Below, one piece after another: positions 32,651-41,379 of a stretch of DNA of 59,587 nt (position 1 is the stretch's first letter; every line of letters starts with the position of its first letter). The stretch lies in contig JAEYJO010000037.1 of assembly GCA_023408815.1 (NCBI GenBank), positions 1-59,587 of the forward strand, read 5' to 3'. A program made the translations under genes and the position numbers. This stretch comes from Bacillota bacterium (GTDB taxonomy: Bacteria > Bacillota > Clostridia > Lachnospirales > Lachnospiraceae). Under the pieces are notes generated by a model. That model did no database searches and was not told the origin of the DNA. It saw only the letters and a list, made by a program, of their open reading frames with translations.

Positions 32651-32691
32651 TTAAAAAGCAGGGAACCTGTTCTCAGTCAGATTCCCCGCTT
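32651..32691 (-). terminator. Intrinsic terminator after the RNHCP gene
   Basis: Minus strand AAGCGGGGAA pairs with TTCCCTGCTT (10 bp, one G-U) followed by TTTAAGAGG. It lies 10 nt after the RNHCP stop. Confidence 0.75.
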
Positions 32692-32701
32692 AATGGCACA
32701 G

Positions 32702-33127
32702 TTACTTTATTCTGCCTTCTCCACCCATCAGATTTGTCAATTCTTCAATTTTTTCTAATGGAAAGGGTGGAAAAGTCAGCGGTTTCATGGCAATCGACAT
32801 AAGCTTCATAGGATTATCATCTGCAGCAATGCGATTTGAAACGAGCTTTCCGCATTGTTTGCAACGATGGATAATCGCCCATTCACCGTTCTTCCTTACC
32901 CACACTCCAATCGGTTCCATAAAGCCGCCGCAATCAGATGCCCGGTCACCCGGTTCCTCATCGACATGCAGGCTGTTAAGACAATTAGGGCAATGATTTC
33001 TATGATTGCTCCCTGCTCCTCCCGGAACAACAAGACGTCCGCACATTTTACATGTAAATGTGCTGTCACAAGCATGGTTTTTATAGTAACCGTCTGTATA
33101 TGTTATTTTTTTATTCTTACGATTCAT
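32702..33127 (-). CDS. RNHCP-domain zinc-ribbon protein
   Basis: A 141-residue protein with several zinc-type cysteine pairs: FTCKMCGRLV, the eponymous NHRNHCPNCLNSLHVD, GDRASDCGGFMEPI, and HRCKQCGKLVSNRIAADDNP. The RNHCP family is widespread in bacteria and has no firm function; the paired ribbons suggest nucleic-acid or ribosome binding. ATG 33127 is preferred since GGAGG lies 6 nt upstream; a TTG four codons earlier lies within that ribosome site. Confidence 0.85.
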   Translation of the reverse strand: MNRKNKKITYTDGYYKNHACDSTFTCKMCGRLVVPGGAGSNHRNHCPNCLNSLHVDEEPGDRASDCGGFMEPIGVWVRKNGEWAIIHRCKQCGKLVSNRIAADDNPMKLMSIAMKPLTFPPFPLEKIEELTNLMGGEGRIK

Positions 33128-33271
33128 TTGCTCCTCCAAATAGTTTGCATGATATCCTTTGGAGGTCAGCGCAACGCGATTCGTATTTTAGATTATTGCG
33201 CAAACCTCCCGGTCTGCTGCACACGATGCTTTACTATAATATTTCATACAAAATTCTCCTTCTCATTTTTA

Positions 33272-34063
33272 TTATTTATTGATCTTATATTCATATAAAC
33301 GGTAGATTTTTTTTGCTGTTTTTCCCGCGAACATAAGCTTAAAAAATGTCTGCTCGAAAGCGCTCAACTCATCGATCAGCTCGGACGGAGTCATGTCGAG
33401 CTCTCTCGTAAAATGTATCCCCTCGTTTTGCTCGAAAGCCTCCGGATGATCGATGCCCGAAACGATTTTCGCACCTACATCATTTACCGGATTTTTAAAC
33501 CTGGATGCTTTTGCTCCGAAAACAGTATAGCAATCCATCAGCAAAAGTACACGGGTGAATTGGTTTTGAAGTGCCAGAAACAAGGAACCGATCTCCCCGC
33601 CGGTAAGGTACATGCTTATGCCCTCCATGATCACGATAGCTTCTTTACCGTTTTCCAATCCGTTTATCCACTTTGTGTCAGAAGCATCGGCACTGAGCAT
33701 CCGGTAATTGCCGGTTTCCTCGAAATATTGCATTCTTTCTTGTATCACTGACGGATAATCGATGTCATACCAAATCCTTTCGGAAGCATTGATCCTTTCG
33801 ACACGGCTGTCCATCCCACATCCGATGTGCAAAACAATCGCTTCCGGATATTTCTGAAGCTGCTTCTTTGTCCATTCATCAAATACGTGCGCTCTCATAG
33901 CCATGTAATAGGTCAGCCACCTCGACTTAGCCTTTCCATGTAATGCAAAGCCTTCCTTTTCCCATATTTCTTCAGCTTTGGAATCTTTGATTATGATACC
34001 TTTTTGACTTACCGCCGCTTTTCCGAACAAAGGAATGTATAAGGTTTTATTGACTGCATCCAT
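33272..34063 (-). CDS. LCM-family class I SAM-dependent methyltransferase
   Basis: A 263-residue methyltransferase of the leucine carboxyl methyltransferase/Tcm type: AIVLHIGCGMDSRVERI (SAM loop), WYDIDYPSVIQERMQYF (acidic ribose-binding end), MLSADASD, and IVIMEGISMYLTGGEI. Bacterial members methylate small-molecule hydroxyl or carboxyl groups; the substrate here is unknown. It is 12 bp upstream of a small DUF gene transcribed before it, followed by the RNHCP gene after ~145 bp. Confidence 0.8.
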   Translation of the reverse strand: MDAVNKTLYIPLFGKAAVSQKGIIIKDSKAEEIWEKEGFALHGKAKSRWLTYYMAMRAHVFDEWTKKQLQKYPEAIVLHIGCGMDSRVERINASERIWYDIDYPSVIQERMQYFEETGNYRMLSADASDTKWINGLENGKEAIVIMEGISMYLTGGEIGSLFLALQNQFTRVLLLMDCYTVFGAKASRFKNPVNDVGAKIVSGIDHPEAFEQNEGIHFTRELDMTPSELIDELSAFEQTFFKLMFAGKTAKKIYRLYEYKINK

Positions 34064-34075
34064 ATCAGTTTACTC

Positions 34076-34282
34076 CTAATCCATTTTATTAAAAATAACC
34101 GTTTGCTCTTTCATGGATATCTTACCGACCTGATACCCATACTCCGTCAGTTCCTTTTTATAATTCAAAAAAGAGTGGTCTATCGGTATTCCCGCAATAT
34201 CCTTAATCTCATCGAAAGTAAGTTTAAATGACGCACTGCCGTTTTCCTGTACATATTCCCATAAAGAATTATATTTGCTCAT
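34076..34282 (-). CDS. Small conserved protein (68 aa), function unknown
   Basis: A 68-residue protein, MSKYNSLWEYVQENGS start and VGKISMKEQTVIFNKMD end. The pattern SKY-LWEY then FDEI--IAG-PIDHSFLNYKKEL is a recurring bacterial small-domain signature (DUF7662-like). A winged-helix-like fold is conceivable. It precedes the LCM methyltransferase by 12 bp and is probably co-transcribed with it. Confidence 0.65.
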   Translation of the reverse strand: MSKYNSLWEYVQENGSASFKLTFDEIKDIAGIPIDHSFLNYKKELTEYGYQVGKISMKEQTVIFNKMD

Positions 34283-34324
34283 CTCATACCGCTCCTTTGA
34301 TTACTCATTTTATGTTTTCCCATT

Positions 34325-35104
34325 TTATCCCTCTGATTGATAACCAGCAAAAAGCTTCTTCTTACTCCTGATATGCTCCTTCCATTTACAGCAGTCATTT
34401 AAATGAAGCATAACATGACGCGTAGGAGGCATGAGAAGAATTCCGGCCACATCTTTTTTTCCCCAATAGTCCAAAAGCCAGATGGAATCCGGATGCCCGG
34501 TCACGCCGCCAACTGCTAAAATGTCTGCTAATGCGCCCGGCAAAACTTCTCTTTTCATATCCGAAGCCTTCAAATTCATTACGACTTCCCTTGTACTCTT
34601 GGCAACTTCTTTTCGATAGCGAAGCAGCTCATCAACATTAATATTGCGGCTAAGTTCCATAATCTCGTCATCAGACATGGCATTTCCCGTATCGGTAACG
34701 GAAACGTTCAGCCTTTTCTTCCATCCTTCATTAAAAAGCTGTTTTTTGTTCGCTATGAGCATATTCACGGTTACATCTTCAATTCTTGCAATATGCCATA
34801 GTACCCAGGCGATCGTCTCGTCCTTATTGGTGGGCATAAGGGCATATTCCTCTCTTCTTAAATCAAACAGCAGGTTATCCGTTTCATTTTTATATCCCAT
34901 TCCCGTTTCCGAGGAGCCGGGATTAATGTCCCGATTTTCAGTCTCCGCCACCTCGGACAAATTAAGCTTCGAATGAATCTCCAAAAACAGCTCTTTTGCC
35001 TGCTCAATCTTCTCTTTCTTCCGGATAATCCTGCTAAGTTCTTTATGCTTTTCACTTAATCCTTCTCCGAAATATTTCACAGCCCGCTTCCTCCCCTGAT
35101 TCAA
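34325..35104 (-). CDS. DinB-like family protein
   Basis: A 259-residue protein with an N-terminal charged helix (~1-55) and a DinB/DUF664-like four-helix bundle: DETIAWVLWHIARIEDVTVNML (first His) and a C-terminal HVMLHLNDC with further His. DinB folds use three His as a metal site in thiol-dependent transferases such as bacillithiol S-transferases. The spacing of His here agrees only loosely, so activity is uncertain. It is monocistronic or leads the following small-gene cluster. Confidence 0.7.
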   Translation of the reverse strand: MNQGRKRAVKYFGEGLSEKHKELSRIIRKKEKIEQAKELFLEIHSKLNLSEVAETENRDINPGSSETGMGYKNETDNLLFDLRREEYALMPTNKDETIAWVLWHIARIEDVTVNMLIANKKQLFNEGWKKRLNVSVTDTGNAMSDDEIMELSRNINVDELLRYRKEVAKSTREVVMNLKASDMKREVLPGALADILAVGGVTGHPDSIWLLDYWGKKDVAGILLMPPTRHVMLHLNDCCKWKEHIRSKKKLFAGYQSEG

Positions 35105-35267
35105 TTTAAGCTACATTGCATTAAAAATTGGTTTTTCTTAAACACCTTCCTCGTTGCTCTTTTGAACATTGTCCACCTAATAAGTGTATTCGCGGTTACT
35201 GTACTTGTCAATAAATCTTTGTATGATAAATGGGAAATTTACCCATTAAAATAGCCAGCGTGTAAAA

Positions 35268-36440
35268 TCAATGATGAAACAGCCTTATTCCGGTCATCGC
35301 CATTACAACGCCATACTTATTACAGGCCTCAATTACATTATCATCACGCATAGACCCTCCTGCCTGTGCAACATATGAAACGCCGCTTTTAACAGCTCTT
35401 TCAATATTATCTCCAAAGGGAAAAAAGGCATCTGAACCAAGCGAAACATCTCTTATTTGCCTTAACCATTCTTTTTTTTCGCAGGAAGAAAGAAGCCTGG
35501 GTTTTTTCATTAAAAGACTTTTCCAGCTATCTCCCTCCGTCACGGCCTCCGGTTCGCCGCTCAGTAAAAGGTCGATTGCATTATCCCTGTCTACAAGCTT
35601 CGTTTTCTCATGGAAGGGCAGAGACAGTATGTGGGGATGCTGTCTAAGCTGCCAGATATCCGCTTTATCGCCTGCCAGGCGAACACAGTGGATTCTTGAT
35701 TGCTGGCCCGCTCCTACTCCGATCGTTTGCCCGTCAAATGCATAGCATACGGAGTTAGACTGTGTAAATTTAAGCGTTATCAATGCAATCAACAAATCAC
35801 GAATGGCTTCCCTAGGCATTTCCTTCCTTATAGTAGGAATGTTTTTTAATTGCTCTTCCGTAATTTTTACCGCATTTCTTTCCTGCTCGAAGGTAATGCC
35901 GAATATCTCCCTTCTTTCTGTGTCATTGGGCTGAAACTCTTCATCCATTTCGAGAATAAGATACATCCCCTTTTTCTTATTCTTAAGCAGTGCCAATGCT
36001 TCCTCCGTATATGCCGGAGCAATGATACCATCCGACACCTCTCTGTTTATCAGCTGTGCCGTCTGTATGTCACAGACATCGGACAGCGCAATAAAATCTC
36101 CATATGACGACATCCTATCAGTTCCCCTGGCTCTCGCATAAGCGATGGCAATAGGAGATAATTCCTGCTCCTCTAAGCGATAAGCCTGAAGAAGTGACTC
36201 CGACAGAGGCGTTGCTGTCCCCGCTCCGGCAGGGCTTACATGCTTGAAAGACGCTGCAGAAGCCAAGCCGGTCGCCTCCTTTAATTCCCTGACAAGCTGC
36301 CAGCCATTCAAAGCATCCATTAAGTTGATATATCCAGGACTTCCGTTTAATATTATGAAGGGCAGCTCTCCCTTCTGTGCATACACTTTTGAGGGAATTT
36401 GATTCGGGTTTAATCCATAGCGCAATTTCCATTCTTTCAT
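35268..36440 (-). CDS. AICAR transformylase (PurH C-domain only)
   Basis: A 390-residue stand-alone phosphoribosylaminoimidazolecarboxamide formyltransferase: LRYGLNPNQIPSKVY start, SFKHVSPAGAGTA (catalytic Lys-His), SNSVCYAFDGQTIGVGAGQQSR, DAFFPFGDNIERA and SYVAQAGGSMRDDNVIEACNKYG. Full PurH (~515 aa) also carries an IMP cyclohydrolase domain, absent here, so cyclisation to IMP must be done by another protein. It performs the formyl transfer of purine synthesis. A ZTP riboswitch controls it, in keeping with sensing of its own substrate derivative. ATG 36440 has AGGAGG upstream. Confidence 0.88.
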   Translation of the reverse strand: MKEWKLRYGLNPNQIPSKVYAQKGELPFIILNGSPGYINLMDALNGWQLVRELKEATGLASAASFKHVSPAGAGTATPLSESLLQAYRLEEQELSPIAIAYARARGTDRMSSYGDFIALSDVCDIQTAQLINREVSDGIIAPAYTEEALALLKNKKKGMYLILEMDEEFQPNDTERREIFGITFEQERNAVKITEEQLKNIPTIRKEMPREAIRDLLIALITLKFTQSNSVCYAFDGQTIGVGAGQQSRIHCVRLAGDKADIWQLRQHPHILSLPFHEKTKLVDRDNAIDLLLSGEPEAVTEGDSWKSLLMKKPRLLSSCEKKEWLRQIRDVSLGSDAFFPFGDNIERAVKSGVSYVAQAGGSMRDDNVIEACNKYGVVMAMTGIRLFHH

Positions 36441-36456
36441 ATAAATATGACCTCCT

Positions 36457-36550
36457 AAAAAAGTGCCGGCAGTCCGGACACTCGCCCAGACGGTCGGCAC
36501 ATCATTGTCATACTTCATGTGGTCAATTCCACTTCCGTCAGTTGTATGAT
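36457..36550 (-). ncRNA. ZTP (pfl) riboswitch with terminator expression platform
   Basis: Minus strand: P1 TCATAC/GTATGA encloses AACTGACGGAA, hairpin P2 GTGG-AATTGA-CCAC and GAAGT. After a linker comes GCCGACCGTCTGGGCGAG, the conserved 3' half that contacts the ligand. This overlaps an intrinsic terminator (GTGCCG...CGGCAC with an inner GTCTGG/CCGGAC helix, then six T; 36457-36500). ZTP/ZMP riboswitches sense AICAR-derived alarmones and turn on purine and folate genes. Position ahead of the AICAR transformylase gene fits exactly. Confidence 0.88.
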
Positions 36551-36556
36551 AAATTA

Positions 36557-36585
36557 ACATTATTACAAAAAAATACTTTTGTCAA
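36557..36585 (-). promoter_or_regulatory. Promoter of the ZTP riboswitch-purH unit
   Basis: Minus strand TTGACA (36580-36585), 17 bp, TAATGT (36557-36562). The start near 36550 coincides with the 5' edge of P1. Confidence 0.7.
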
Positions 36586-36597
36586 TTGATGGTACTT

Positions 36598-37024
36598 TTA
36601 CCTCATAAAGGCAGCCGCACGTTTTTCCCTTTCCTCCCATCTGTTCCATCCACCTTCCCGCATTCTCATTGATTTCCCCGCCTGATATTCCTGAAATATT
36701 ATATTATCCATGACCGATAAGGACCTTAATAAATTGGCGTTTTGAAAGACTTCCCTGAAATTCATGAGAATACAAACACGAAATAATTCATACGCGTGCC
36801 TTTTCTGAATGCCAAATACGCCGATGATCACACTACTCATTAATAGTCCCACCGCACTAACAGACACCAGAATTACCACAAGTGCCAATATGCCGCCATT
36901 TCGAACAATCAGCAAAATCAGCTATATATCGGAGATACCAAGAAGGGCAGGAAAAATCAAATATCTGACATTTCCTGCTATCTGCGCCATACCATTGGCC
37001 TTTCCAATAGACACAAATGCCTAA
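36598..37024 (-). pseudogene. Decayed ABC transporter remnant
   Basis: Minus-strand translation first reads GKANGMAQIAGNVRYLIFPALL, then a stop (TAG near 36920), then a hydrophobic stretch (NGGILALVVILVSVSAVGLLMSSVIIG) and a piece like an ABC ATPase Q-loop (FREVFQNANLLRSLSVMDNII). Permease-like and ATPase-like pieces are joined without Walker A, signature or Walker B, and an in-frame stop splits them. This fits a deletion-and-decay remnant of a transporter operon. It lies between a methyltransferase and the riboswitch promoter. Exact borders are uncertain. Confidence 0.5.
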
Positions 37025-37026
37025 AC

Positions 37027-37821
37027 TTATTTGATTCCATATATGATTCCTATGCCCTTCAGCATCCACGGCGCCTGTACAAACTTAGGTACAAAGCCAA
37101 GCCTCTCAATATCGGCAATATAATGAATTTCTTGGATGCCTTCTGCCTTCAGTTCCTCCACAAATTTCTCCATGTCTCCATAAAGAGCTTCCATACCAAA
37201 AAGGTCCTGAAATGCAAAGGAACCGCCTTTTTTCACGATTCGCAGCGCCTCTTTGACTACAAGTCGTTTATCCGGCTGCGTTTTTACCTCGTGGAACACG
37301 AAGTTACTGACTGCAGCATCGAAACTATCCGACGGATACTTTAAATCTGCCGCATCCCCCTTCTCGAAAAGCACTCTTTCTGACACGCCTTCAGCTACTG
37401 CATTCTTTTCACACTGTGCCTTCGCATAGTTCCATTCTTTTCCCCAATAATCCACTCCTTGAAGCTTAGCTTCGGGGAAACGCTTTGCGCAGCGTATCGT
37501 TAAGGCGCCTGCACCGCATCCGATATCAAGAAGGGTTCCATTTCCATTAAAAGGAAGACGATTTACGAGATATTCATGTATTTCTCCCATAAGCCCGCCT
37601 TTTTCAAAAGAAAAAATCGCTTTGCATCTCTGCATATAGAAACTCATCGCCAGCAAAAGCAGGAAAAAGAATCCAAAAATTATTGCAAACATCATGCTTC
37701 TCAAAAAAATCCAGTTTATAATCCACAGAAATAATATTACACCTTCCGATCCCCACATTTTCCACATCAGTTTGTCAGGAATCCAGTTACCATAGTCCGT
37801 TTTCGTTTCATTTTTTACCAT
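37027..37821 (-). CDS. Membrane-anchored class I SAM-dependent methyltransferase
   Basis: A 264-residue protein with two N-terminal membrane helices (~25-42 and ~43-62) and a cytoplasmic methyltransferase domain: LLDIGCGAGALTIRCAKRFPEAKLQGVDYWG (SAM loop and acidic residue), GDAADLKYPSDSFDAAVSNFVFHEV, and ALRIVKKGGSFAFQDLF. Similar two-helix methyltransferases act on lipids or membrane-bound small molecules; the substrate is unknown. The gene is monocistronic, and a remnant of a transporter lies directly downstream. Confidence 0.78.
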   Translation of the reverse strand: MVKNETKTDYGNWIPDKLMWKMWGSEGVILFLWIINWIFLRSMMFAIIFGFFFLLLLAMSFYMQRCKAIFSFEKGGLMGEIHEYLVNRLPFNGNGTLLDIGCGAGALTIRCAKRFPEAKLQGVDYWGKEWNYAKAQCEKNAVAEGVSERVLFEKGDAADLKYPSDSFDAAVSNFVFHEVKTQPDKRLVVKEALRIVKKGGSFAFQDLFGMEALYGDMEKFVEELKAEGIQEIHYIADIERLGFVPKFVQAPWMLKGIGIIYGIK

Positions 37822-37985
37822 TATCCACCTCGTTAAATTTATGTATCATTTATTATTTCAAATTATTCTTTGAATGCAATACATTATGCATAATTTATGT
37901 AAGCTCTTGGTTAGTCTTAACTAACTAAATTATAAAACGTTCTTTCTTGTTTGTCAATTTATATTTATCAGACTTGATTCTACGC

Positions 37986-38024
37986 AAAAAATCCGCGAAA
38001 GCTATCGTTTCCGCGGATTTTCAT
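37986..38024 (-). terminator. Intrinsic terminator of the sugar transporter-phosphorylase operon
   Basis: Minus strand AAAATCCGCGGAAA pairs with TTTCGCGGATTTTT (one bulged base), ending in a T run. It lies 18 nt after the GH13 stop. Confidence 0.78.
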
Positions 38025-38041
38025 TCATAATAACAATGTAA

Positions 38042-39475
38042 TTAATACTCGATTTGTTTTCCGTCAACTAAAATCTTAAATTTTTTTGTCTTGAAATCCG
38101 CTATTAACTCAGCGACACTTCCTTCCAGTTCTCTTACAATATGAAGCTGATGCCGGCCACATTCTTTCATAGAAAAGCTTCCGCCGAAGGCCTTATGGGT
38201 ATTGCGAAATTCCATCAGCCTTATAAGGCTTGCCACCACAGGCCTCTTTACTTCTTCCGCTATTTCTTCTTCCGTATAATAATGGCGGTTAATGTTGCGC
38301 CCCACCTTCGTCTCTTCCAAAAGTTCCAAGTCATTTCTGCCCGCCAGAAGACCTACATAATATACCTGAGGGATTCCCGGTGCAAAAAATTGTACCGCTC
38401 TTGCCAGAAGATACGCCGCATCATCATCTCCGAGAGCCGAATAATACGTGCAGTTCAGCTGATAGATATCCAAATTATTATAAGCTGCCGTATTATATAT
38501 TTTCTTTACGTTGGCACCGAACTGAAAGACATCTTCCTTTGTCCTGTTTATTTCGCTGTCAGGAAGCAAATCCTTCACATCCACGACTCCGATTCCGTCA
38601 TGCGTATCAAGTGTAGTAAATTGCTTTCTAGGACAAATAGCAAGCCAGTTCTTTAAATACTCTGTTTGACCGTAATACAATGCATTAAGAAGCAGCATCG
38701 GTAATGCAAAGTCATAAACATAATAATCCTTTTCAGAAATCTTCATCTGCATCGTATAATGCTCATGAATTTCCGGAAGAACCTCGACTTCATAAGGCTT
38801 AAGAATCTCCTCTACTTCACCCAAAAGCTCCCACACCTCCGGCTCAAGGAAGAAACAGCTGCTGCCTGCCTTCTTTGTCGCATACGCAAACGCATCCAGA
38901 CGAATCATAGCCGCCCCATGTTTGCACATACTGGTAAGATTCTTTTCTATAAATTTCTTAGCGGTTTTCGTTTTAACATTAATATCAATCTGCTCTTCAT
39001 CAAACGTACACCACACCTTTTCCACCGTACCGTCGGCAAACTGAGCTTCCACATAAGGTGCTCTGGGCTTTCTCTTATAGATTGCGTCTACCTGTTCCTG
39101 CGTAGGCTCACCGTTCTCCCAAAAGTCCTTGTAACGGATAAACAAATCTTTATATTCTGAGTCATCCTTTTTCTCCAAGAAGTCCTTATAATATTCGCTC
39201 TGCGCTGAAATGTGATTGATCATATAATCAAACATAAGATAATAGTCCCCAGACAGAGATTCTATATCTTCCCAATTGCCAAAGGCTTCCTCTACTCTCG
39301 TATAGTCCACAGGCGCAAATCCCCTGTCACCGGAAGAAGGGAAAAAAGGAAGAATGTGCACGCCACCTATGGCCGCTTCAAAATAAGCGCCGAGCACCCG
39401 CTTCAAGGTCTTTAGGTTGTTACCCATAGAGTCGGAATAGGTGATTAACATTACTTTATTTTCTAACTTTTTCAT
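38042..39475 (-). CDS. GH13_18 sucrose phosphorylase-type enzyme
   Basis: A 477-residue enzyme close to sucrose phosphorylases: KVMLITYSDSMGNNLKTLKRVL, GGVHILPFFPSSGDRGFAPVDY, FDYMINHIS, AAMIRLDAFAYATKKAG (catalytic Asp), EVLPEIHEH (acid/base Glu) and TLDTHDGIGVVD. It would split a glucosyl disaccharide with phosphate to give alpha-glucose 1-phosphate. Subfamily 18 also holds glucosylglycerate and sucrose-6-phosphate phosphorylases, so sucrose is not certain. It is last in the transporter operon and therefore probably acts on the imported sugar. ATG 39475 follows GGAGG. Confidence 0.85.
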   Translation of the reverse strand: MKKLENKVMLITYSDSMGNNLKTLKRVLGAYFEAAIGGVHILPFFPSSGDRGFAPVDYTRVEEAFGNWEDIESLSGDYYLMFDYMINHISAQSEYYKDFLEKKDDSEYKDLFIRYKDFWENGEPTQEQVDAIYKRKPRAPYVEAQFADGTVEKVWCTFDEEQIDINVKTKTAKKFIEKNLTSMCKHGAAMIRLDAFAYATKKAGSSCFFLEPEVWELLGEVEEILKPYEVEVLPEIHEHYTMQMKISEKDYYVYDFALPMLLLNALYYGQTEYLKNWLAICPRKQFTTLDTHDGIGVVDVKDLLPDSEINRTKEDVFQFGANVKKIYNTAAYNNLDIYQLNCTYYSALGDDDAAYLLARAVQFFAPGIPQVYYVGLLAGRNDLELLEETKVGRNINRHYYTEEEIAEEVKRPVVASLIRLMEFRNTHKAFGGSFSMKECGRHQLHIVRELEGSVAELIADFKTKKFKILVDGKQIEY

Positions 39476-39491
39476 CTGTTCCTCCAAAAAA

Positions 39492-40385
39492 CTATGACTT
39501 TACAGCACCTGCTACCACTCCGTCTATAATCTGCTTTTGCAGAATCAAGTAGATAATGATAACCGGCAAAATCGTAAGGATTAGTCCTGCCATGATTTTT
39601 CCTAAATCATTGGAATAAGTCCCATAAAAAACATATGTGGACAGAGGCAACGTATACAACGCCTTTTTGCCCAAAATAAGACTCGGTAAAAGATAATCAT
39701 TCCAAAGCCATAATACATCAAGCACAATCAGTGTCGCCGTCGTAGGCTTTAATAAAGGGAAAACGATATAAAAGAAGGTCTGATATTTGCTGCAACCGTC
39801 TATAATAGATGCCTCCTCTAGCGAAAGCGGAATGCTGGTTCTGATAAAACTGTGATATACAAATATTGCCAGCCCCATACCAAATCCGACATAAAGGTAA
39901 ATGAGCGTTCCTCTTTTATTCAACATTCCAAGCTTCGCGCCGTATATGGAAATCAAAGGAATCATCAAAGTCTGGAACGGAATAACCATAGCCGCAACAA
40001 TAGCTGCAAAACAAATTTTGGAAGCTTTTGTATCTTCTCTCGCAAAATAATATGCAGCAAGGGAAGAAAGCAAAATAATGAATACCAAGCTGCATACCGT
40101 GATAATCAGCGAATTGGTAAATGCTTTCATATACTCCATCTGCTTAAAAGCGCTGGTATAGTTAGATAAGGAAAGGCCGTTTGGATCAACGAGCATTAAT
40201 GGCGTCCGTATAATTGTTTTCTTGCTCTTAAAAGAGTTAATCAATATTAGAAAAAAAGGAACCAGATATCCCATTAATATAACAGATAGAATAAGGAACT
40301 TGACTGCTCTCCATAATCTTGCCTGCATACCACCCATGGTTTTTACTTTCAAATATTTATTTTGATTATTCGCTTCTAATTTCAT
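39492..40385 (-). CDS. CUT1 sugar ABC permease (MalG/UgpE type)
   Basis: A 297-residue permease with six membrane helices and the EAA motif EEASIIDGCSKYQTFFYIVFPLLKPTTATLIVLDVLWLWNDYLLP. The first ~25 residues are cytoplasmic. It forms a heterodimer with the preceding permease; their genes overlap by 1 bp. No ATPase gene is present in the locus, as is usual in Firmicutes that share one MsmK-type ATPase among sugar importers. Confidence 0.9.
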   Translation of the reverse strand: MKLEANNQNKYLKVKTMGGMQARLWRAVKFLILSVILMGYLVPFFLILINSFKSKKTIIRTPLMLVDPNGLSLSNYTSAFKQMEYMKAFTNSLIITVCSLVFIILLSSLAAYYFAREDTKASKICFAAIVAAMVIPFQTLMIPLISIYGAKLGMLNKRGTLIYLYVGFGMGLAIFVYHSFIRTSIPLSLEEASIIDGCSKYQTFFYIVFPLLKPTTATLIVLDVLWLWNDYLLPSLILGKKALYTLPLSTYVFYGTYSNDLGKIMAGLILTILPVIIIYLILQKQIIDGVVAGAVKS

Positions 40386-41266
40386 TAGGCCTCTACCTCC
40401 TTCCGCTTTCCAAGATAGAACTGCACAATAGCGATTACAGTAACAACAATGAACAGGACAATGGACTCTGCCTGACCGATTCCATATTTCCTAGACTTAA
40501 ACGCTTGCTGATACACATACATAGCGGCCATTATTGTACTTCCGTAAGGCTCTCCGCTTGTCAGTGAAATATTTAAATCATAAACCATAAAGCATCTTGT
40601 TAACGTCAAAAATGTACATATTACAAATGAGTTGCTCATGAGGGGAATGACAACATGTCTTGTTTTTTGGATGTTACTTGCACCGTCAATGGAAGCAGCT
40701 TCCAAAACATCCTTGGGGACACCCACAAAACCAGCCACATAAATCAGCATCATATACCCGGAATACTGCCATACCGTTACAATTACCAGTGAAAAAAATG
40801 CTTTCGTCGGATCTGACAGCCAAGATGTTTCAAAAAAAGGAATCCCGCTTATCGCGCCAAATGTAGTAAGCGCCCTGGAAAATACAAACTGCCAGATAAA
40901 ACCAAGAACAATACCTCCTATTAAGTTGGGAGTAAAAAAGCCTGCTCTGAAAAAGTTCTGCCCTTTCATTCCGCTCGTCAGCATATATGCCAGAAAGAAT
41001 GCCACTACCTGCACTAAAATTGTGCTTAAAAACACATATTTAATGGTAAGCCATAAAGCGTTCCAAAATTCTTTATCCCGAAACACTGAACTATAATTTA
41101 CAAAGCCCACCAATTCTTTTGTTGCCGAAATTCCATCCCAACCGGTAAAGGTCAAATATACACCATACATAAATGGAATTACTATAACGGTACAAAAGAA
41201 GAACATCCCCGGCAAAGCAAACATGCTAAATGTCTTGACCTTATCTCGCATTGTATTTCGCTTCAT
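40385..41266 (-). CDS. CUT1 sugar ABC permease (MalF/UgpA type)
   Basis: A 293-residue permease: LPGMFFFCTVIVIPFMYGVYLTFTGWDG start, and the EAA loop LEAASIDGASNIQKTRHVVIPLMSNSFVICTFLTLTRCF. ATG 41266 is chosen as AAGGAGG lies 8 nt before it; the longer frame lacks a ribosome site. It partners the MalG-like permease and lies between it and the binding protein. Confidence 0.9.
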   Translation of the reverse strand: MKRNTMRDKVKTFSMFALPGMFFFCTVIVIPFMYGVYLTFTGWDGISATKELVGFVNYSSVFRDKEFWNALWLTIKYVFLSTILVQVVAFFLAYMLTSGMKGQNFFRAGFFTPNLIGGIVLGFIWQFVFSRALTTFGAISGIPFFETSWLSDPTKAFFSLVIVTVWQYSGYMMLIYVAGFVGVPKDVLEAASIDGASNIQKTRHVVIPLMSNSFVICTFLTLTRCFMVYDLNISLTSGEPYGSTIMAAMYVYQQAFKSRKYGIGQAESIVLFIVVTVIAIVQFYLGKRKEVEA

Positions 41267-41379
41267 CACAAAACCTCCTTCAATCTTCCTTTCATTCAGA
41301 GAGGGTGGCCTTCTCCTTGCGGATATTACCACCCCCACTTCTAAAACATATCTTCTTAAACTCTACTTATTAAACTTTA

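Noticed and set aside
36598..36915. A 105-residue membrane protein gene
   Set aside because: Homology-like pieces of a permease and an ATPase are fused without catalytic motifs and the frame upstream is broken by a stop, so a pseudogene is the better call.
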